Of a DNA stretch of 53,165 nt, positions 8,210-17,115 are shown piece by piece. Below the pieces are notes generated by a model. It was not told where the DNA came from, made no database searches, and was given only the letters and a program-made list of their open reading frames with translations. Every line of letters begins with the position of its first letter. Within the stretch, counting starts at the first letter, position 1. Made by a program: the position numbers and the translations under genes. The stretch covers positions 1 to 53,165 of the forward strand of contig CATXUX010000024.1 of assembly GCA_958402795.1 (NCBI GenBank), written 5' to 3'. The DNA comes from an uncultured Lachnospiraceae bacterium (GTDB taxonomy: Bacteria; Bacillota; Clostridia; Lachnospirales; Lachnospiraceae).

Positions 8210-9493
8210 TTATAAAGGCACCTTTGGATATGCTTTAAATGAAGTTGGTTCAAGCAAAAAATTATCTTTTACAGAACCTTTTACTGTATAGTAAGGCACG
8301 GTAGTCATATTGTGATGTATATTATATAAACGGTAAATGTAGTAATGGGTTGCGAGTAATTCTGAAACTTCTACCTCATTTATCGTAATATCGAACGGCT
8401 TCTCATAATTTCCGGTTGTTGCTTTTACTTCAATATATATTTTTTGAAATGAATTTCCGGTCTTTTCGTAGGATATGATATCGTATCCGAGTCCATCACC
8501 TTCCGTTTTGGATACATGCTTAACTTTATCAGCCAAATCTTTGCGTCCGAGTGATGTTAGCTTCTGCATCTCTAAACACATAACCAGTTCTTCTCCGATA
8601 TCTCCGACTCTTTTTTTGTTTTTTTGTCTTCGGGCATAGTCGTTATCTTTACTGATGTGACTGCCAGAGGTTTGTTTTGGTTTTCGCTTTACAATAGGGG
8701 CATTGACATGCTCAAAGTGTATGTTTTTTGCATCAAATTCAATTTTGATAGATTTGTTGGCATATTCGACGGCATCATCTATATGGATTCCTAAATCAGA
8801 AGGAAGTATTACATTCCCGATATCCGGGTCAGCAGCACATCCAGAAGCAAAGGGACACTTTTTATCATTTTGAAATCGTATATATTGGTCATTCAAGAAG
8901 AGAATACCTTGCTTTGACTGTTTTTTAAAAATCTGTTCTAAGCCTAAGCCAGTAGGCCAGTTATCAGGCATGGATTCAGTGTTGAGATAGGAAGCGTAAA
9001 ATTTACTATTACCAGAGTCTGAAATTGTTTTAAGAATATAAATATAAAGGTTGTCTATAATTCCCGGATAGTTTTTTTGGTAGTAGTAAATGGAATTAGT
9101 GCCCGCAGATGTAATATCAAGGCGAACTGGTTCCGGAAAACCGGCTTCAGCACTCCAGGCGGGATGGCGATGCTTGATATTTTGGCGTGATATTCGATAG
9201 TCTTTACGTCCGATTCGCGGTGCAAGTTCAATTTCAGCCATCTGGTCAATTCCAATGGCAGTTGCACGGAAAATGTATTTTTTTCGTGGATATAGCTTAG
9301 CAGAATCCCAATATTCTATCGTATCAATGATCGTATCAGCATCTGCAAACATGCGGTCAAGATCTTCACGGCTATAGCCGGCAGCCTGAATATAGGTTTG
9401 TCCACCGCCTCCGGATGGCTTTTTAACACCATACATATTTGTAAAATCTGAATCCTGGATTTTGTGATATAAAATAGCAGATACATATTCCAT
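8210..9493 (-). CDS. restriction endonuclease-like protein with C-terminal DUF3883/PD-(D/E)xK domain
   Basis: A 427-residue protein. The C-terminal ~130 residues carry a PD-(D/E)xK nuclease core: GDIGEELVM, then GLGYDI (the Asp), then IYIEVKATTG (the E-x-K). This arrangement is known from DUF3883 domains of restriction and defence proteins. The N-terminal ~290 residues are unfamiliar and probably recognise DNA. Its ribosome site (GGAGG) lies within the last codons of the upstream Xre gene, only 3 bp away, so the two are translationally coupled. With two methyltransferases divergently encoded, it is most simply the nuclease of a type II restriction-modification system. The sequence is visibly more AT-rich than the flanking operons, which suggests horizontal acquisition. 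Confidence 0.82.
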   Translation of the reverse strand: MEYVSAILYHKIQDSDFTNMYGVKKPSGGGGQTYIQAAGYSREDLDRMFADADTIIDTIEYWDSAKLYPRKKYIFRATAIGIDQMAEIELAPRIGRKDYRISRQNIKHRHPAWSAEAGFPEPVRLDITSAGTNSIYYYQKNYPGIIDNLYIYILKTISDSGNSKFYASYLNTESMPDNWPTGLGLEQIFKKQSKQGILFLNDQYIRFQNDKKCPFASGCAADPDIGNVILPSDLGIHIDDAVEYANKSIKIEFDAKNIHFEHVNAPIVKRKPKQTSGSHISKDNDYARRQKNKKRVGDIGEELVMCLEMQKLTSLGRKDLADKVKHVSKTEGDGLGYDIISYEKTGNSFQKIYIEVKATTGNYEKPFDITINEVEVSELLATHYYIYRLYNIHHNMTTVPYYTVKGSVKDNFLLEPTSFKAYPKVPL

Positions 9494-9496
9494 AAG

Positions 9497-9745
9497 TTAT
9501 TCCTCCATAGGTAAGTCTTCGAAAATTTGTTCATAAGTAACATCTAAAGCTTCCTTGATTGTTTTTAACTGCTGCACAGAAATGTGATGTCTGCCAGCTT
9601 CAATTTTAACCAGGCATTCTCGTGTTGTGTCACAACCGGCAAGCTGCATATATCTTGCCAGTTCTGTTACTTGGAAACCGGATTCCAGACGTAAGGCGCG
9701 AAGCCGCTTTCCAAGGCTGTAATTGGATTTAATCTTTTGCTCCAT
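9497..9745 (-). CDS. Xre-family controller protein of the RM system
   Basis: An 82-residue HTH_3 protein (LGKRLRALRLESGFQVTELA, then the recognition helix in TTRECLVKIEAGRHHISVQQ). Small Xre proteins directly upstream of a nuclease gene act as C proteins. They delay nuclease production until the host DNA is methylated. AAAGGAG precedes the ATG. A short dyad at 9814-9829 in the divergent gap could be its operator. Confidence 0.88.
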   Translation of the reverse strand: MEQKIKSNYSLGKRLRALRLESGFQVTELARYMQLAGCDTTRECLVKIEAGRHHISVQQLKTIKEALDVTYEQIFEDLPMEE

Positions 9746-9924
9746 AAAAACTCCTTTCGTGGATTTAAAACAACTCGTTAATAAAAATTATATATTAGAA
9801 AACGATAAATAACGAACCAAATACGGTTCACAAGAGTAAAAAATACAAATAAAAAATGTGTTGAAAAATAAAATCAGTGTGTTAAGATATAATTTGGAGA
9901 AAAATCCGGGAGGAGCAGAGTAAT
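9746..9924. promoter_or_regulatory. divergent control region of the RM system
   Basis: A 179-bp, very AT-rich gap between the controller and methyltransferase genes. It contains GAACC-AAATAC-GGTTC (9814-9829), a 5-bp-arm dyad that could be a controller site. A TATAAT sits shortly before the methyltransferase gene, but its only TTGAAA is about 21 bp upstream. A TATAAT-like box faces the other way near 9790. I cannot place either promoter with confidence. Confidence 0.4.
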
Positions 9925-11556
9925 ATGGTAGATTGGAGAAAATATGGCGTTGTATATACTCCTCATAAGTTAGCAAAGTTTGTGTCGCAGTTATTGATAG
10001 AAGAGGGAAATTTTTCCGATATGAATGAAAGCAAGGTTTTGGATCCGGCATGTGGTGAAGGAGCGCTTTTAGATGCAATGTCTGCATGCATGGGAGAGAA
10101 TGGCATATATTACGGGATTGATATTGATGCAGATATTATAGAAAAAAATATGCGGGATTTTGAAGGTAGAGTAAGGTTCGTTTCAGACGATTTTATCCTG
10201 CCCAAAGACACGTCAGATCCTGTTGGATATTGGAAAGAACGAATAGGCGCTGTGCATTATATTATAGCGAATCCTCCGTGGAGTTCAGATAAGTTATATG
10301 AAAAGGAGGATTTGAAAAAAGCGGGATATATATTGACAGAAGGACAATATGATAATTATGTATTATTTATTGAGTTGTGTTTGAAATTAGTAGAAGAGAA
10401 TGGTGTGTGTGCATTTATTTTACCGGATTCTATTTTTGGGGGTGAGAATAAGCGTTTACGGAAAAAGTTGTGTGAAGAATATAGTGTTTGTGTGATTGCC
10501 AGGCTGGGTGAGAAACTTTTTAAGGGTGTAAATCGTGCAACAAGTGTTTTAATCGTCAAAAAAAAACGTCCGGATGAAGAGACATTGACAAAATGCTTCA
10601 GGCTTAGTACAAATGAAAGAAAATTATTTTTACAAAATAAGATTGAGTTGTATGATTGTTATCGAAAATTGATGCATAAAGTAAAGCAGTCGCGTTTTTC
10701 AGAAACAGAAGAATATCTCTTTGACCTGGATATTTCGGAATCCGATGAATATCTTATAAAAAAGATTGAAAAGGAAAAAATTGAATGGAAAGAGATATTC
10801 CATTTCGGAAGAGGAGTTGAAATTTCAAAAGCAGGAAAAGTTGTAATATGTGATCAGTGTAATACTGCACAGGGATTTACAAAGAAACAGGAAAAAGATA
10901 AATTTAAAAAATGTGTAAAATGTGGAAAGGTAATCTCTATAAATCATGAATCAGTTGTACAGATCATTTCGGATAAAAATATAGATGAAGAAATGGAGAA
11001 GATTTATGTTGGGGAAAATCTGCACAGATATCGGATTCTGGGAAACAGATATATAAAATGGAATGTTCCGGGCATAAATTATAAGGAGGCTTCTTTTTAT
11101 AAATCACCCAAAATTCTGATAAGAAAAACAGGATTGGGCATTGACGCAAGTATAGATAGAAAAGGTACATATATCAGTCAAACGATATATTCTTGCCAAT
11201 ATGTGGATCAGGATAATAAAGTTCCGCTGGAGTATTATCTGGCGCTGCTTAACTCAAGGGTGATTTATTATTACTATATGAAGATATATGGAGAAAATGA
11301 GTGGAAATCACACCCTTATTTTACGAAAGATATTATATTCTCATTGCCGATAAAGAAGTATACTGATAACGAACTTACCAGACAGATTATTTCTCTTGCC
11401 AAAAGTATCTTATTAAATTATGATAGACAGATTGATTTAACTCTGGAGGAGAAAATAATGGAGCTTTATGAGCTGACAGAGGAAGAAATCGCAAAAATTA
11501 AAGAGGAATTAAGTAAATTACCTGATCTGAATGCGATAAATGATATGAAATTTTAA
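9925..11556 (+). CDS. type II N6-adenine DNA methyltransferase (TaqI-like, gamma class)
   Basis: A 543-residue enzyme. The SAM-binding motif LDPACGEGALL (about 39-49) precedes the catalytic motif NPPW (about 115-118), the gamma-class order. The C-terminal half should recognise the target. It contains two CxxC pairs (CDQCNTAQGF near 309 and CVKCGK near 330), probably a zinc ribbon, followed by a TaqI-C/Eco57I-like segment (YISQTIYSCQYV; YYLALLNSRVIYYYY). GGGAGGAG precedes the ATG. It modifies adenine to protect against the divergent nuclease, and is followed 9 bp later by a second methyltransferase of another class. Confidence 0.92.
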   Translation: MVDWRKYGVVYTPHKLAKFVSQLLIEEGNFSDMNESKVLDPACGEGALLDAMSACMGENGIYYGIDIDADIIEKNMRDFEGRVRFVSDDFILPKDTSDPVGYWKERIGAVHYIIANPPWSSDKLYEKEDLKKAGYILTEGQYDNYVLFIELCLKLVEENGVCAFILPDSIFGGENKRLRKKLCEEYSVCVIARLGEKLFKGVNRATSVLIVKKKRPDEETLTKCFRLSTNERKLFLQNKIELYDCYRKLMHKVKQSRFSETEEYLFDLDISESDEYLIKKIEKEKIEWKEIFHFGRGVEISKAGKVVICDQCNTAQGFTKKQEKDKFKKCVKCGKVISINHESVVQIISDKNIDEEMEKIYVGENLHRYRILGNRYIKWNVPGINYKEASFYKSPKILIRKTGLGIDASIDRKGTYISQTIYSCQYVDQDNKVPLEYYLALLNSRVIYYYYMKIYGENEWKSHPYFTKDIIFSLPIKKYTDNELTRQIISLAKSILLNYDRQIDLTLEEKIMELYELTEEEIAKIKEELSKLPDLNAINDMKF

Positions 11557-11565
11557 GAGGTTAGT

Positions 11566-12618
11566 ATGTATAGATATATTGGAAACAAAACAAAATTATT
11601 GCCTTTTATTATGCAGGGTACGGAAGAAATGATAGGAAAAGAGGGAACTGTTGTTGATTTGATGGCAGGAACCGGACTGGTGGCATCTGAATATCGAAAA
11701 AGAGGTTATCATGTGATCGCGTCGGACATGATGACGTATACAAAATGGCATTTGATTACGTTGATTATGCTGGACAGGGCACCGAAGTTTGATAAAATTG
11801 AGATAATTCAGAAAATAGGGTCAGACAGATATTCGACGGTTCTGGATTATTTAAATTGCCTAAAGCCTGTAAAGGGTTATTTTTATCAAGAATTTTCTCC
11901 GGAGGGTAAGCCGGCGAACGGATGCGAGAGTAGAAAATATTTCTCGTCGGAAAATGCCTGCAAAATAGATGCTATCCGGGAAACATTAAATAAATGGATT
12001 GAAGCAGACAAAATAACGGAGTCAGAGGAAGCAGTACTGAAGCATACGCTTATTATGGCTGTCAATAAGGTCGCAAATATTTCAGGAACATATGGTTACT
12101 ATCTGGCAGAAATGAAAAAAAATGCTCTGGAACCGCTTGTTTTGGAGCCGATTAAGTTTTACGAAGGAAATACGAAATACAATAGGGTAATCCAAGGATT
12201 TGCGGAAGAAATTTCACACGATCTGACAGCAGATTTATGTTATATTGATCCACCATATATGAAACGTCAGTATGCGGCTAATTACCATATTCTAGAAACA
12301 ATCGCACGCGGTGATTATCCAACAGCAGTTGGAAAAAGTGGCTTGCGGGACTGGTGGGATCAGCATTCAAAGTTTTGTACAAAGACAAAAGGATTACAGT
12401 CTTTTGAAAAGGTAATAACAGAGATGAACTGTGATAATTTTATTATAAGTTATAGTGAAGATGGTCTGTTTTCATTAGAACAGCTGACCGGCTTACTGGA
12501 TAAATATGGAGCGGTAGAAGTAGAATATATAGATTATAATCGCTTTCGAAGCAACCAAAGTAAATTGCCAAAAAAGTTAAATGAATATATCATTAAGCTG
12601 AGGAAGAAAAAGTATTGA
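11566..12618 (+). CDS. D12-class DNA adenine methyltransferase
   Basis: A 350-residue enzyme. It begins with the typical RYIGNKTKLLPFI, has a SAM site in VDLMAGTGLVASEYRKRGY, and carries the catalytic DPPY in CYIDPPYMKRQYAANYH (about 227-243). This belongs to the alpha/D12 group (Dam-like). Two methyltransferases of different classes in one RM operon usually mean an asymmetric recognition site with one enzyme per strand; that is inference. Its stop codon (12616-12618) overlaps the -35 box of the next transcription unit, so little sequence separates RM and valS. Confidence 0.92.
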   Translation: MYRYIGNKTKLLPFIMQGTEEMIGKEGTVVDLMAGTGLVASEYRKRGYHVIASDMMTYTKWHLITLIMLDRAPKFDKIEIIQKIGSDRYSTVLDYLNCLKPVKGYFYQEFSPEGKPANGCESRKYFSSENACKIDAIRETLNKWIEADKITESEEAVLKHTLIMAVNKVANISGTYGYYLAEMKKNALEPLVLEPIKFYEGNTKYNRVIQGFAEEISHDLTADLCYIDPPYMKRQYAANYHILETIARGDYPTAVGKSGLRDWWDQHSKFCTKTKGLQSFEKVITEMNCDNFIISYSEDGLFSLEQLTGLLDKYGAVEVEYIDYNRFRSNQSKLPKKLNEYIIKLRKKKY

Positions 12619-12642
12619 CAAGAAATGATTTTGTGCTACAAT
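12615..12642 (+). promoter_or_regulatory. promoter of the valine T-box/valS unit
   Basis: A consensus -35 TTGACA (12615-12620), a 16-bp spacer and the extended -10 TGC-TACAAT (12634-12642). The -35 overlaps the stop codon of the methyltransferase. Transcription should start near 12649. Confidence 0.82.
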
Positions 12643-12648
12643 ACAAAA

Positions 12649-12992
12649 TAACAATTCCAGACAAGAGCATTGACGAGGAGGAGTACATGCGATTCCGGAT
12701 CTACAGAGAGAAAATGGCCGGTGGAAATTTTCGTGAAGGAAGCATGGAAGTGGCCTTTGAGCTTTGGATCGAACAGATGATTCTCAGTAAATCCAACGGA
12801 GGATCCCACCGTTATCAGGGGAAGCAATATCGGAATGATAAGAAGCAGAGATTTGAATGCTGATGAATGGCAGAGTATCGTATGGTTTATCATGATTCCC
12901 GTATTGTATGGAGTGCAGAAGTATTTCTGAATTTAGGTGGTACCACGGAGATGTAGAATTCGCCCTAAGCGTTGAGCTTAGGGCGTTTTTTT
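12649..12992 (+). promoter_or_regulatory. T-box riboswitch (valine, specifier GTG)
   Basis: A tRNA-sensing leader upstream of valS. The Stem I specifier loop is readable: AGTA (12682-12685) then CATGC pairs with GCATG (12742-12746), followed by GAA and the triplet GTG (12750-12752), a valine codon, then a purine. AGAGAG and GGTGG lie in the distal arm as usual. The T-box sequence GGTGGTACCACGG is at 12936-12948. Its TGGT can pair with the ACCA 3' end expected of valyl-tRNA. A 10-bp terminator follows. Uncharged tRNA-Val should stabilise the antiterminator and switch valS on. A short open frame (12615-12863) inside the leader is not a gene. Confidence 0.95.
12961..12992 (+). terminator. T-box-controlled terminator
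   Basis: A perfect 10-bp stem (CGCCCTAAGC 12961-12970, loop GTTGA, GCTTAGGGCG 12976-12985) is followed by seven T. This is the off-state of the valine T-box. Confidence 0.93.
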
Positions 12993-13031
12993 GTCTGAGT
13001 TGTAAAACACATATGACAGGAGGTATCCACA

Positions 13032-15422
13032 TTGGATAAGAAGTATGATTTTCGAAAAGTAGAAAAAGAGCTGGAACAAATGTGGGAAGAGAATGAAATT
13101 TACAAGTATCAAAATGGAAAAGAGAAAAAGGTTTTTTCGATTGATACTCCACCGCCGACTGTAAGCGGTAAACTTCATATCGGGCATGTGTTTTCCTACA
13201 CGCAGGCAGAAATGATCGCAAGGTTTAAGCGAATGCAGGGATATGATGTTTTCTATCCGTTTGGTTTTGACGATAATGGTCTTCCAACGGAGCGGCTGGT
13301 AGAAAAGGACGAAAAGATCAGGGCGAACCAGGTACCGCGAAGCGAATTTCGAAGCAAATGTATGAACACGATCGTAAAATATGAGGATGAGTTTCGAAAT
13401 TTATGGAAACGTCTGGGATTTAGTGTAGACTGGAATCTGCAGTATCAGACAATTTCGGATCTTTCGCAAAAAATATCCCAAAAATCGTTTATCGAATTAG
13501 CAAAACATGGGAAGGCATACATGAAGGAATCTCCGGTTTTATGGTGTACCGAGTGCCAGACATCCATCGCGCAGGCAGAATTGGAGACAAAAGAATGTGA
13601 GACGGTATTTAATTATTTAAATTTCAGTACACAGGCGGGGGAACTTCTGATTGCGACGACCAGACCGGAACTGCTTGCAGGGTGCGTATCTATTTTTGTC
13701 CATCCGGATGATGCGCGATATCAAAAATATATAGGAGAAAAAGCAACTGTTCCGCTATATGGATTTGAAATTCCTGTTTTAGCAGACGAGTCGGTATCTA
13801 TGGAGAAAGGAACCGGCGCCGTGATGTGTGCTACCTTTGGAGATGCTGCAGATGTTGAGTGGGTTTCGAAATATCAGCTTCCGTATAAAAGCATCATAAT
13901 GGCTGACGGAACGATTAACCGGAACGTGGCCTTTATCGGAGGCATGCGGATCAAAAAGGCGCGTGCAGAGATCATAGATAGATTGAGAGAAAGAGATCTG
14001 CTTGTAAAACAAGAAATCATCAGTCATATGGTTGCCATTCATGAACGGTGCGGAAACGAGGTTGAATTAATTCCGTCAAAGCAGTGGTATATTGATGTGC
14101 TGACCGAGAAGGAAAGATATTTAAAGGCAGCGGATGAAATTAACTGGCATCCGGAGTATATGAAGAACCGGTATAAAATCTGGGTAGAAAATCTAAAATG
14201 GGACTGGTGTATTTCGAGACAGCGGTATTTTGGTGTTCCATTTCCGGTTTGGTATTGTAAAAAATGCGGGAAGCCGATCTTTGCGGAAGAAAGCCAGCTC
14301 CCGGTCAATCCATTGGAGGATCAGCCGCTGCATTCCTGCAGCTGCGGCTGCAATGAATTTGTTCCGGAAAAAGCGGTTTTTGACACATGGGCGACATCGT
14401 CTGTTACGACGCTGATCAATGCGAGATATGGAGAGCCGGATGATATTTCAAAAGAAATCTTCCCAATGGGGATGCGGTGCCAGGCACATGAAATTATCCG
14501 CACATGGGCGTTTTATTCGATCGTAAAAAGTTTATATCATACCGGACAGATCCCGTGGAAAGACATGATGATCAGCGGTTTTGTTCTGGCAAAGCCGGGA
14601 GAGAAGATCAGTAAGTCCCAAAATAATGCTTCCGGTTCTCCGATGGCACTGATCGAAAATTATTCTGCGGATGCAGTGCGTTACTGGGCGGCGGGCGGCA
14701 AACTGGGGACGGACACGTTCTTTAGTGAAGCGGAGCTGAATTATTCCAGGCGGTTTATCAATAAACTGTATAATGCGGCAAAATTTGCAGTGATGCAGCT
14801 GCAGGATTTTGAAAAGCCGGAGCGGGAAGAAGAAATCATACTGCTTCCCATCGACCGCTGGATTCTGGAGAGAGTGAATGAAACAACCATTCGTGCAGCG
14901 AGTCTGCTGAATGAGTATGAGATCGGACAGGCGCGGCACGAGATCGATGATCTGTTCTGGAAAGACTTTTGTGATTATTATATCGAGATCGCGAAAGAGC
15001 GTTTGTATCAACCTCAAAAACATGGTGCAAAGCAGCGGTATTCCGGACAGATTGCTGTCTACTACAGTCTGCTTGGAATATTAAAACTGTATGCAATCTA
15101 CACGCCGTATGTAACAGAATATATTTATCAGGAGTTTTACAGGAAATATGAAAAAGAGATTTCCCTGCATCAGACGCTATGGGAAACAAGGGAACCGGAG
15201 TCTTTCTATCTTGCATTTGGCGAACATGTTAAAAATGTGATCGCAGAAGTGCGGAAAAGAAAAACCCAGAAGCAGATGTCCATGAAAGATACCATACCTG
15301 AACTGAAGGTAAGCTGCCCGGAAGAATATTTGGACTGCTATAAACAGACCGAAAATGATCTCCGGGCATGTACCGGGGCAGAGGAGATTTCTTTCACAAA
15401 AGTTCCGGATACGGAACAATAA
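13032..15422 (+). CDS. valS: valyl-tRNA synthetase, short archaeal/rickettsial-type
   Basis: A 796-residue class I synthetase that charges tRNA-Val. The HIGH motif is KLHIGH within TPPPTVSGKLHIGHVFSYTQ (about 38-57), and KISKS (about 530) is the KMSKS equivalent. An editing domain is inserted (TTRPELLAGCVSIFVHPDD). A Cys4-type zinc ribbon (WYCKKCGKP, CSCGC) lies in the catalytic half. The FDDNGLPTERL signature and the lack of the long C-terminal coiled coil point to the archaeal/rickettsial branch rather than the ~880-residue bacterial type. The start is a TTG (13032) 8 nt after AGGAGGT; no ATG fits. It is controlled by the valine T-box. A second, canonical valS elsewhere in the genome is possible but not visible here. 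Confidence 0.93.
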   Translation: MDKKYDFRKVEKELEQMWEENEIYKYQNGKEKKVFSIDTPPPTVSGKLHIGHVFSYTQAEMIARFKRMQGYDVFYPFGFDDNGLPTERLVEKDEKIRANQVPRSEFRSKCMNTIVKYEDEFRNLWKRLGFSVDWNLQYQTISDLSQKISQKSFIELAKHGKAYMKESPVLWCTECQTSIAQAELETKECETVFNYLNFSTQAGELLIATTRPELLAGCVSIFVHPDDARYQKYIGEKATVPLYGFEIPVLADESVSMEKGTGAVMCATFGDAADVEWVSKYQLPYKSIIMADGTINRNVAFIGGMRIKKARAEIIDRLRERDLLVKQEIISHMVAIHERCGNEVELIPSKQWYIDVLTEKERYLKAADEINWHPEYMKNRYKIWVENLKWDWCISRQRYFGVPFPVWYCKKCGKPIFAEESQLPVNPLEDQPLHSCSCGCNEFVPEKAVFDTWATSSVTTLINARYGEPDDISKEIFPMGMRCQAHEIIRTWAFYSIVKSLYHTGQIPWKDMMISGFVLAKPGEKISKSQNNASGSPMALIENYSADAVRYWAAGGKLGTDTFFSEAELNYSRRFINKLYNAAKFAVMQLQDFEKPEREEEIILLPIDRWILERVNETTIRAASLLNEYEIGQARHEIDDLFWKDFCDYYIEIAKERLYQPQKHGAKQRYSGQIAVYYSLLGILKLYAIYTPYVTEYIYQEFYRKYEKEISLHQTLWETREPESFYLAFGEHVKNVIAEVRKRKTQKQMSMKDTIPELKVSCPEEYLDCYKQTENDLRACTGAEEISFTKVPDTEQ

Positions 15423-15448
15423 AGTCAGTCTTTCCCGTTCTCTACAGG

Positions 15449-15480
15449 ATTTTTATAAATTTTATAAAAATTTAATTTTT
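15449..15480 (+). terminator. AT-only hairpin after valS
   Basis: A perfect 9-bp but A/T-only stem (ATTTTTATA 15449-15457, TATAAAAAT 15463-15471) is followed by TTAATTTTTT. It is the only terminator candidate for valS and is thermodynamically weak. Confidence 0.5.
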
Positions 15481-15482
15481 TG

Positions 15483-15511
15483 TTGCATTATATTTGGATT
15501 ATGTGTATAAT
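15483..15511 (+). promoter_or_regulatory. promoter of the AGCS symporter gene
   Basis: TTGCAT (15483-15488), a 17-bp spacer and TATAAT (15506-15511). The start site should fall near 15518, only about 14 nt before the terminator hairpin at 15532. Confidence 0.75.
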
Positions 15512-15531
15512 GAGTTATACTTACAAAGGGG

Positions 15532-15564
15532 TAAGCGAGTCTGCAGAGACTCGCTTATTTTTTT
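15532..15564 (+). terminator. leader terminator upstream of the symporter gene
   Basis: A perfect 10-bp stem (TAAGCGAGTC 15532-15541, GACTCGCTTA 15548-15557) and seven T stand between the promoter and the coding region. It would terminate most transcripts unless relieved. CTTAC (15520-15524) can pair with GTAAG (15531-15535), which overlaps the 5' arm, so a competing fold exists. No known riboswitch consensus is recognisable in so short a leader. Confidence 0.75.
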
Positions 15565-15613
15565 GATACAAGATAAGATATCTTTAAATTTAGACAAAAG
15601 AGGAGAAAGAAAA

Positions 15614-17110
15614 ATGATTGAACTAATTACAAAAGTCAACAGTGCTATTAACGGTGTTGTTTGGGGTTGGCCGGCTTTGATTCTTCTGGGATTTGTCGGA
15701 GTCCTTATGACGATACTGACCAGATTTTTCCAAATCAGTCATCTGGGACACTGGGTAAAGAACACGATCGGAGCGATTTTCGGTGATAAGAATGTAACCA
15801 AACATACGAAAGATCGCTCTATTTCTCAGTTTCAATCGTTGTGTACAGCACTTGCCGCTACCGTAGGTACCGGTAATATTGTCGGTGTGGCCAGCGCAAT
15901 CGCGGTAGGTGGCCCCGGAGCAGTTTTCTGGATGTGGCTGATTGCTTTTTTTGGTATGATGACCAATTATTCAGAAAATGTATTAGGCATATTATATAGA
16001 AGAAAAAATGAAAAAGGAGAATGGTGTGGAGGCGCCATGTATTATCTTCGTGATGGTCTGGGATCAAAACGGGGATGTAAGAAGATCGGTGCGGTTCTTG
16101 CAGTTCTGTTTTCTTGTTTTTGCCTTCTGGCATCCTTTGGCATCGGAAATATGAGTCAGGTAAATAGTATGGTGAGTAATGTGAATTCGGCTTTCGGGAT
16201 TCCGAAACTCGCAACAGGTATTTTTCTGTTCATTGCTGTAGGAGTTGTAATTATCGGAGGCTTAAAGCGTGTGGCAGCAGTTACGGAAAAAATTGTTCCG
16301 ATTATGGTTGTGCTTTACATTTTGGGGACACTTGTAATTATATGTACACATATTACAGCGGTTCCGGCTGTGTTCGTTTCTATTATAAAAGGCGCTTTTG
16401 GATTGAAAGCAGCAGCCGGCGGTATTGTTGGATCAGGGATTGCTCTTGCAATGCAGATGGGAATGAAGCGAGGTGTCTTTTCCAATGAAGCTGGTCTTGG
16501 TTCTTCTGTAATGGTTCACTCGAACTCGAATGTAAAAGAACCAGTCCGTCAGGGAATGTGGGGAATATTTGAGGTTTTTGCAGATACAATTATTGTATGT
16601 ACACTGACCGCACTGACTTTGCTGACGTCGGGAGCTGTGGATCTTGAGACAGGTGCTCTTACGGAAGCTGCCGCTTCTGTTGAGTCTAATTCCCTGATGA
16701 GTTATGCATTCAGCCAGACATTTGGCGCAGTGGGATCAGCATTTATTGCGATTGCGATTTTACTGTTTGCGTATTCAACAGTTCTTGGATGGAGCCATTA
16801 TGGCTCAAAGGCATGTGAATTCTTGTTTGGAACAGGTTCGACACTTGTATATCGGATTATCTTTTGTATCATTGTGCTGGCAGGGTCTGTCATGGAAGCA
16901 CAGCTTGCATGGGATATCTCAGATACGTTTAACGGATTGATGATGATCCCGAACCTGATCGGTGTTCTTGTTCTGTCTCCGATTGTAAAGAAGTGTACGC
17001 AGAATTATGTAGACAGGAAAATCCGGGGGAAAGATGTGAAACCAATGCTTTCAATGATTCCGGAAATTCAGGAGGAGCATGAAAAACTTGTTCGTGAAGG
17101 CGCAGAGTAG
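15614..17110 (+). CDS. sodium:alanine symporter family (AGCS) amino-acid carrier
   Basis: A 498-residue, polytopic membrane protein that imports alanine or glycine with sodium. Family signatures are clear: TALAATVGTGNIVGVASAIAV near 80 and the conserved KRGVFSNEAGLGSS near 290. About ten or eleven TM helices are visible. The ATG at 15614 follows AGGAGA by 7 nt. The frame is open 40 codons earlier, but that stretch covers the leader terminator and is not coding. It is monocistronic, bracketed by its own leader terminator and a strong 3' terminator. The exact amino acid cannot be read from sequence. Confidence 0.95.
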   Translation: MIELITKVNSAINGVVWGWPALILLGFVGVLMTILTRFFQISHLGHWVKNTIGAIFGDKNVTKHTKDRSISQFQSLCTALAATVGTGNIVGVASAIAVGGPGAVFWMWLIAFFGMMTNYSENVLGILYRRKNEKGEWCGGAMYYLRDGLGSKRGCKKIGAVLAVLFSCFCLLASFGIGNMSQVNSMVSNVNSAFGIPKLATGIFLFIAVGVVIIGGLKRVAAVTEKIVPIMVVLYILGTLVIICTHITAVPAVFVSIIKGAFGLKAAAGGIVGSGIALAMQMGMKRGVFSNEAGLGSSVMVHSNSNVKEPVRQGMWGIFEVFADTIIVCTLTALTLLTSGAVDLETGALTEAAASVESNSLMSYAFSQTFGAVGSAFIAIAILLFAYSTVLGWSHYGSKACEFLFGTGSTLVYRIIFCIIVLAGSVMEAQLAWDISDTFNGLMMIPNLIGVLVLSPIVKKCTQNYVDRKIRGKDVKPMLSMIPEIQEEHEKLVREGAE

Positions 17111-17115
17111 ACTTA

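Noticed and set aside
12615..12863. An 82-codon open frame upstream of valS
   Set aside because: It lies within the valine T-box leader, covers the specifier loop region, and has no ribosome site or recognisable protein features.
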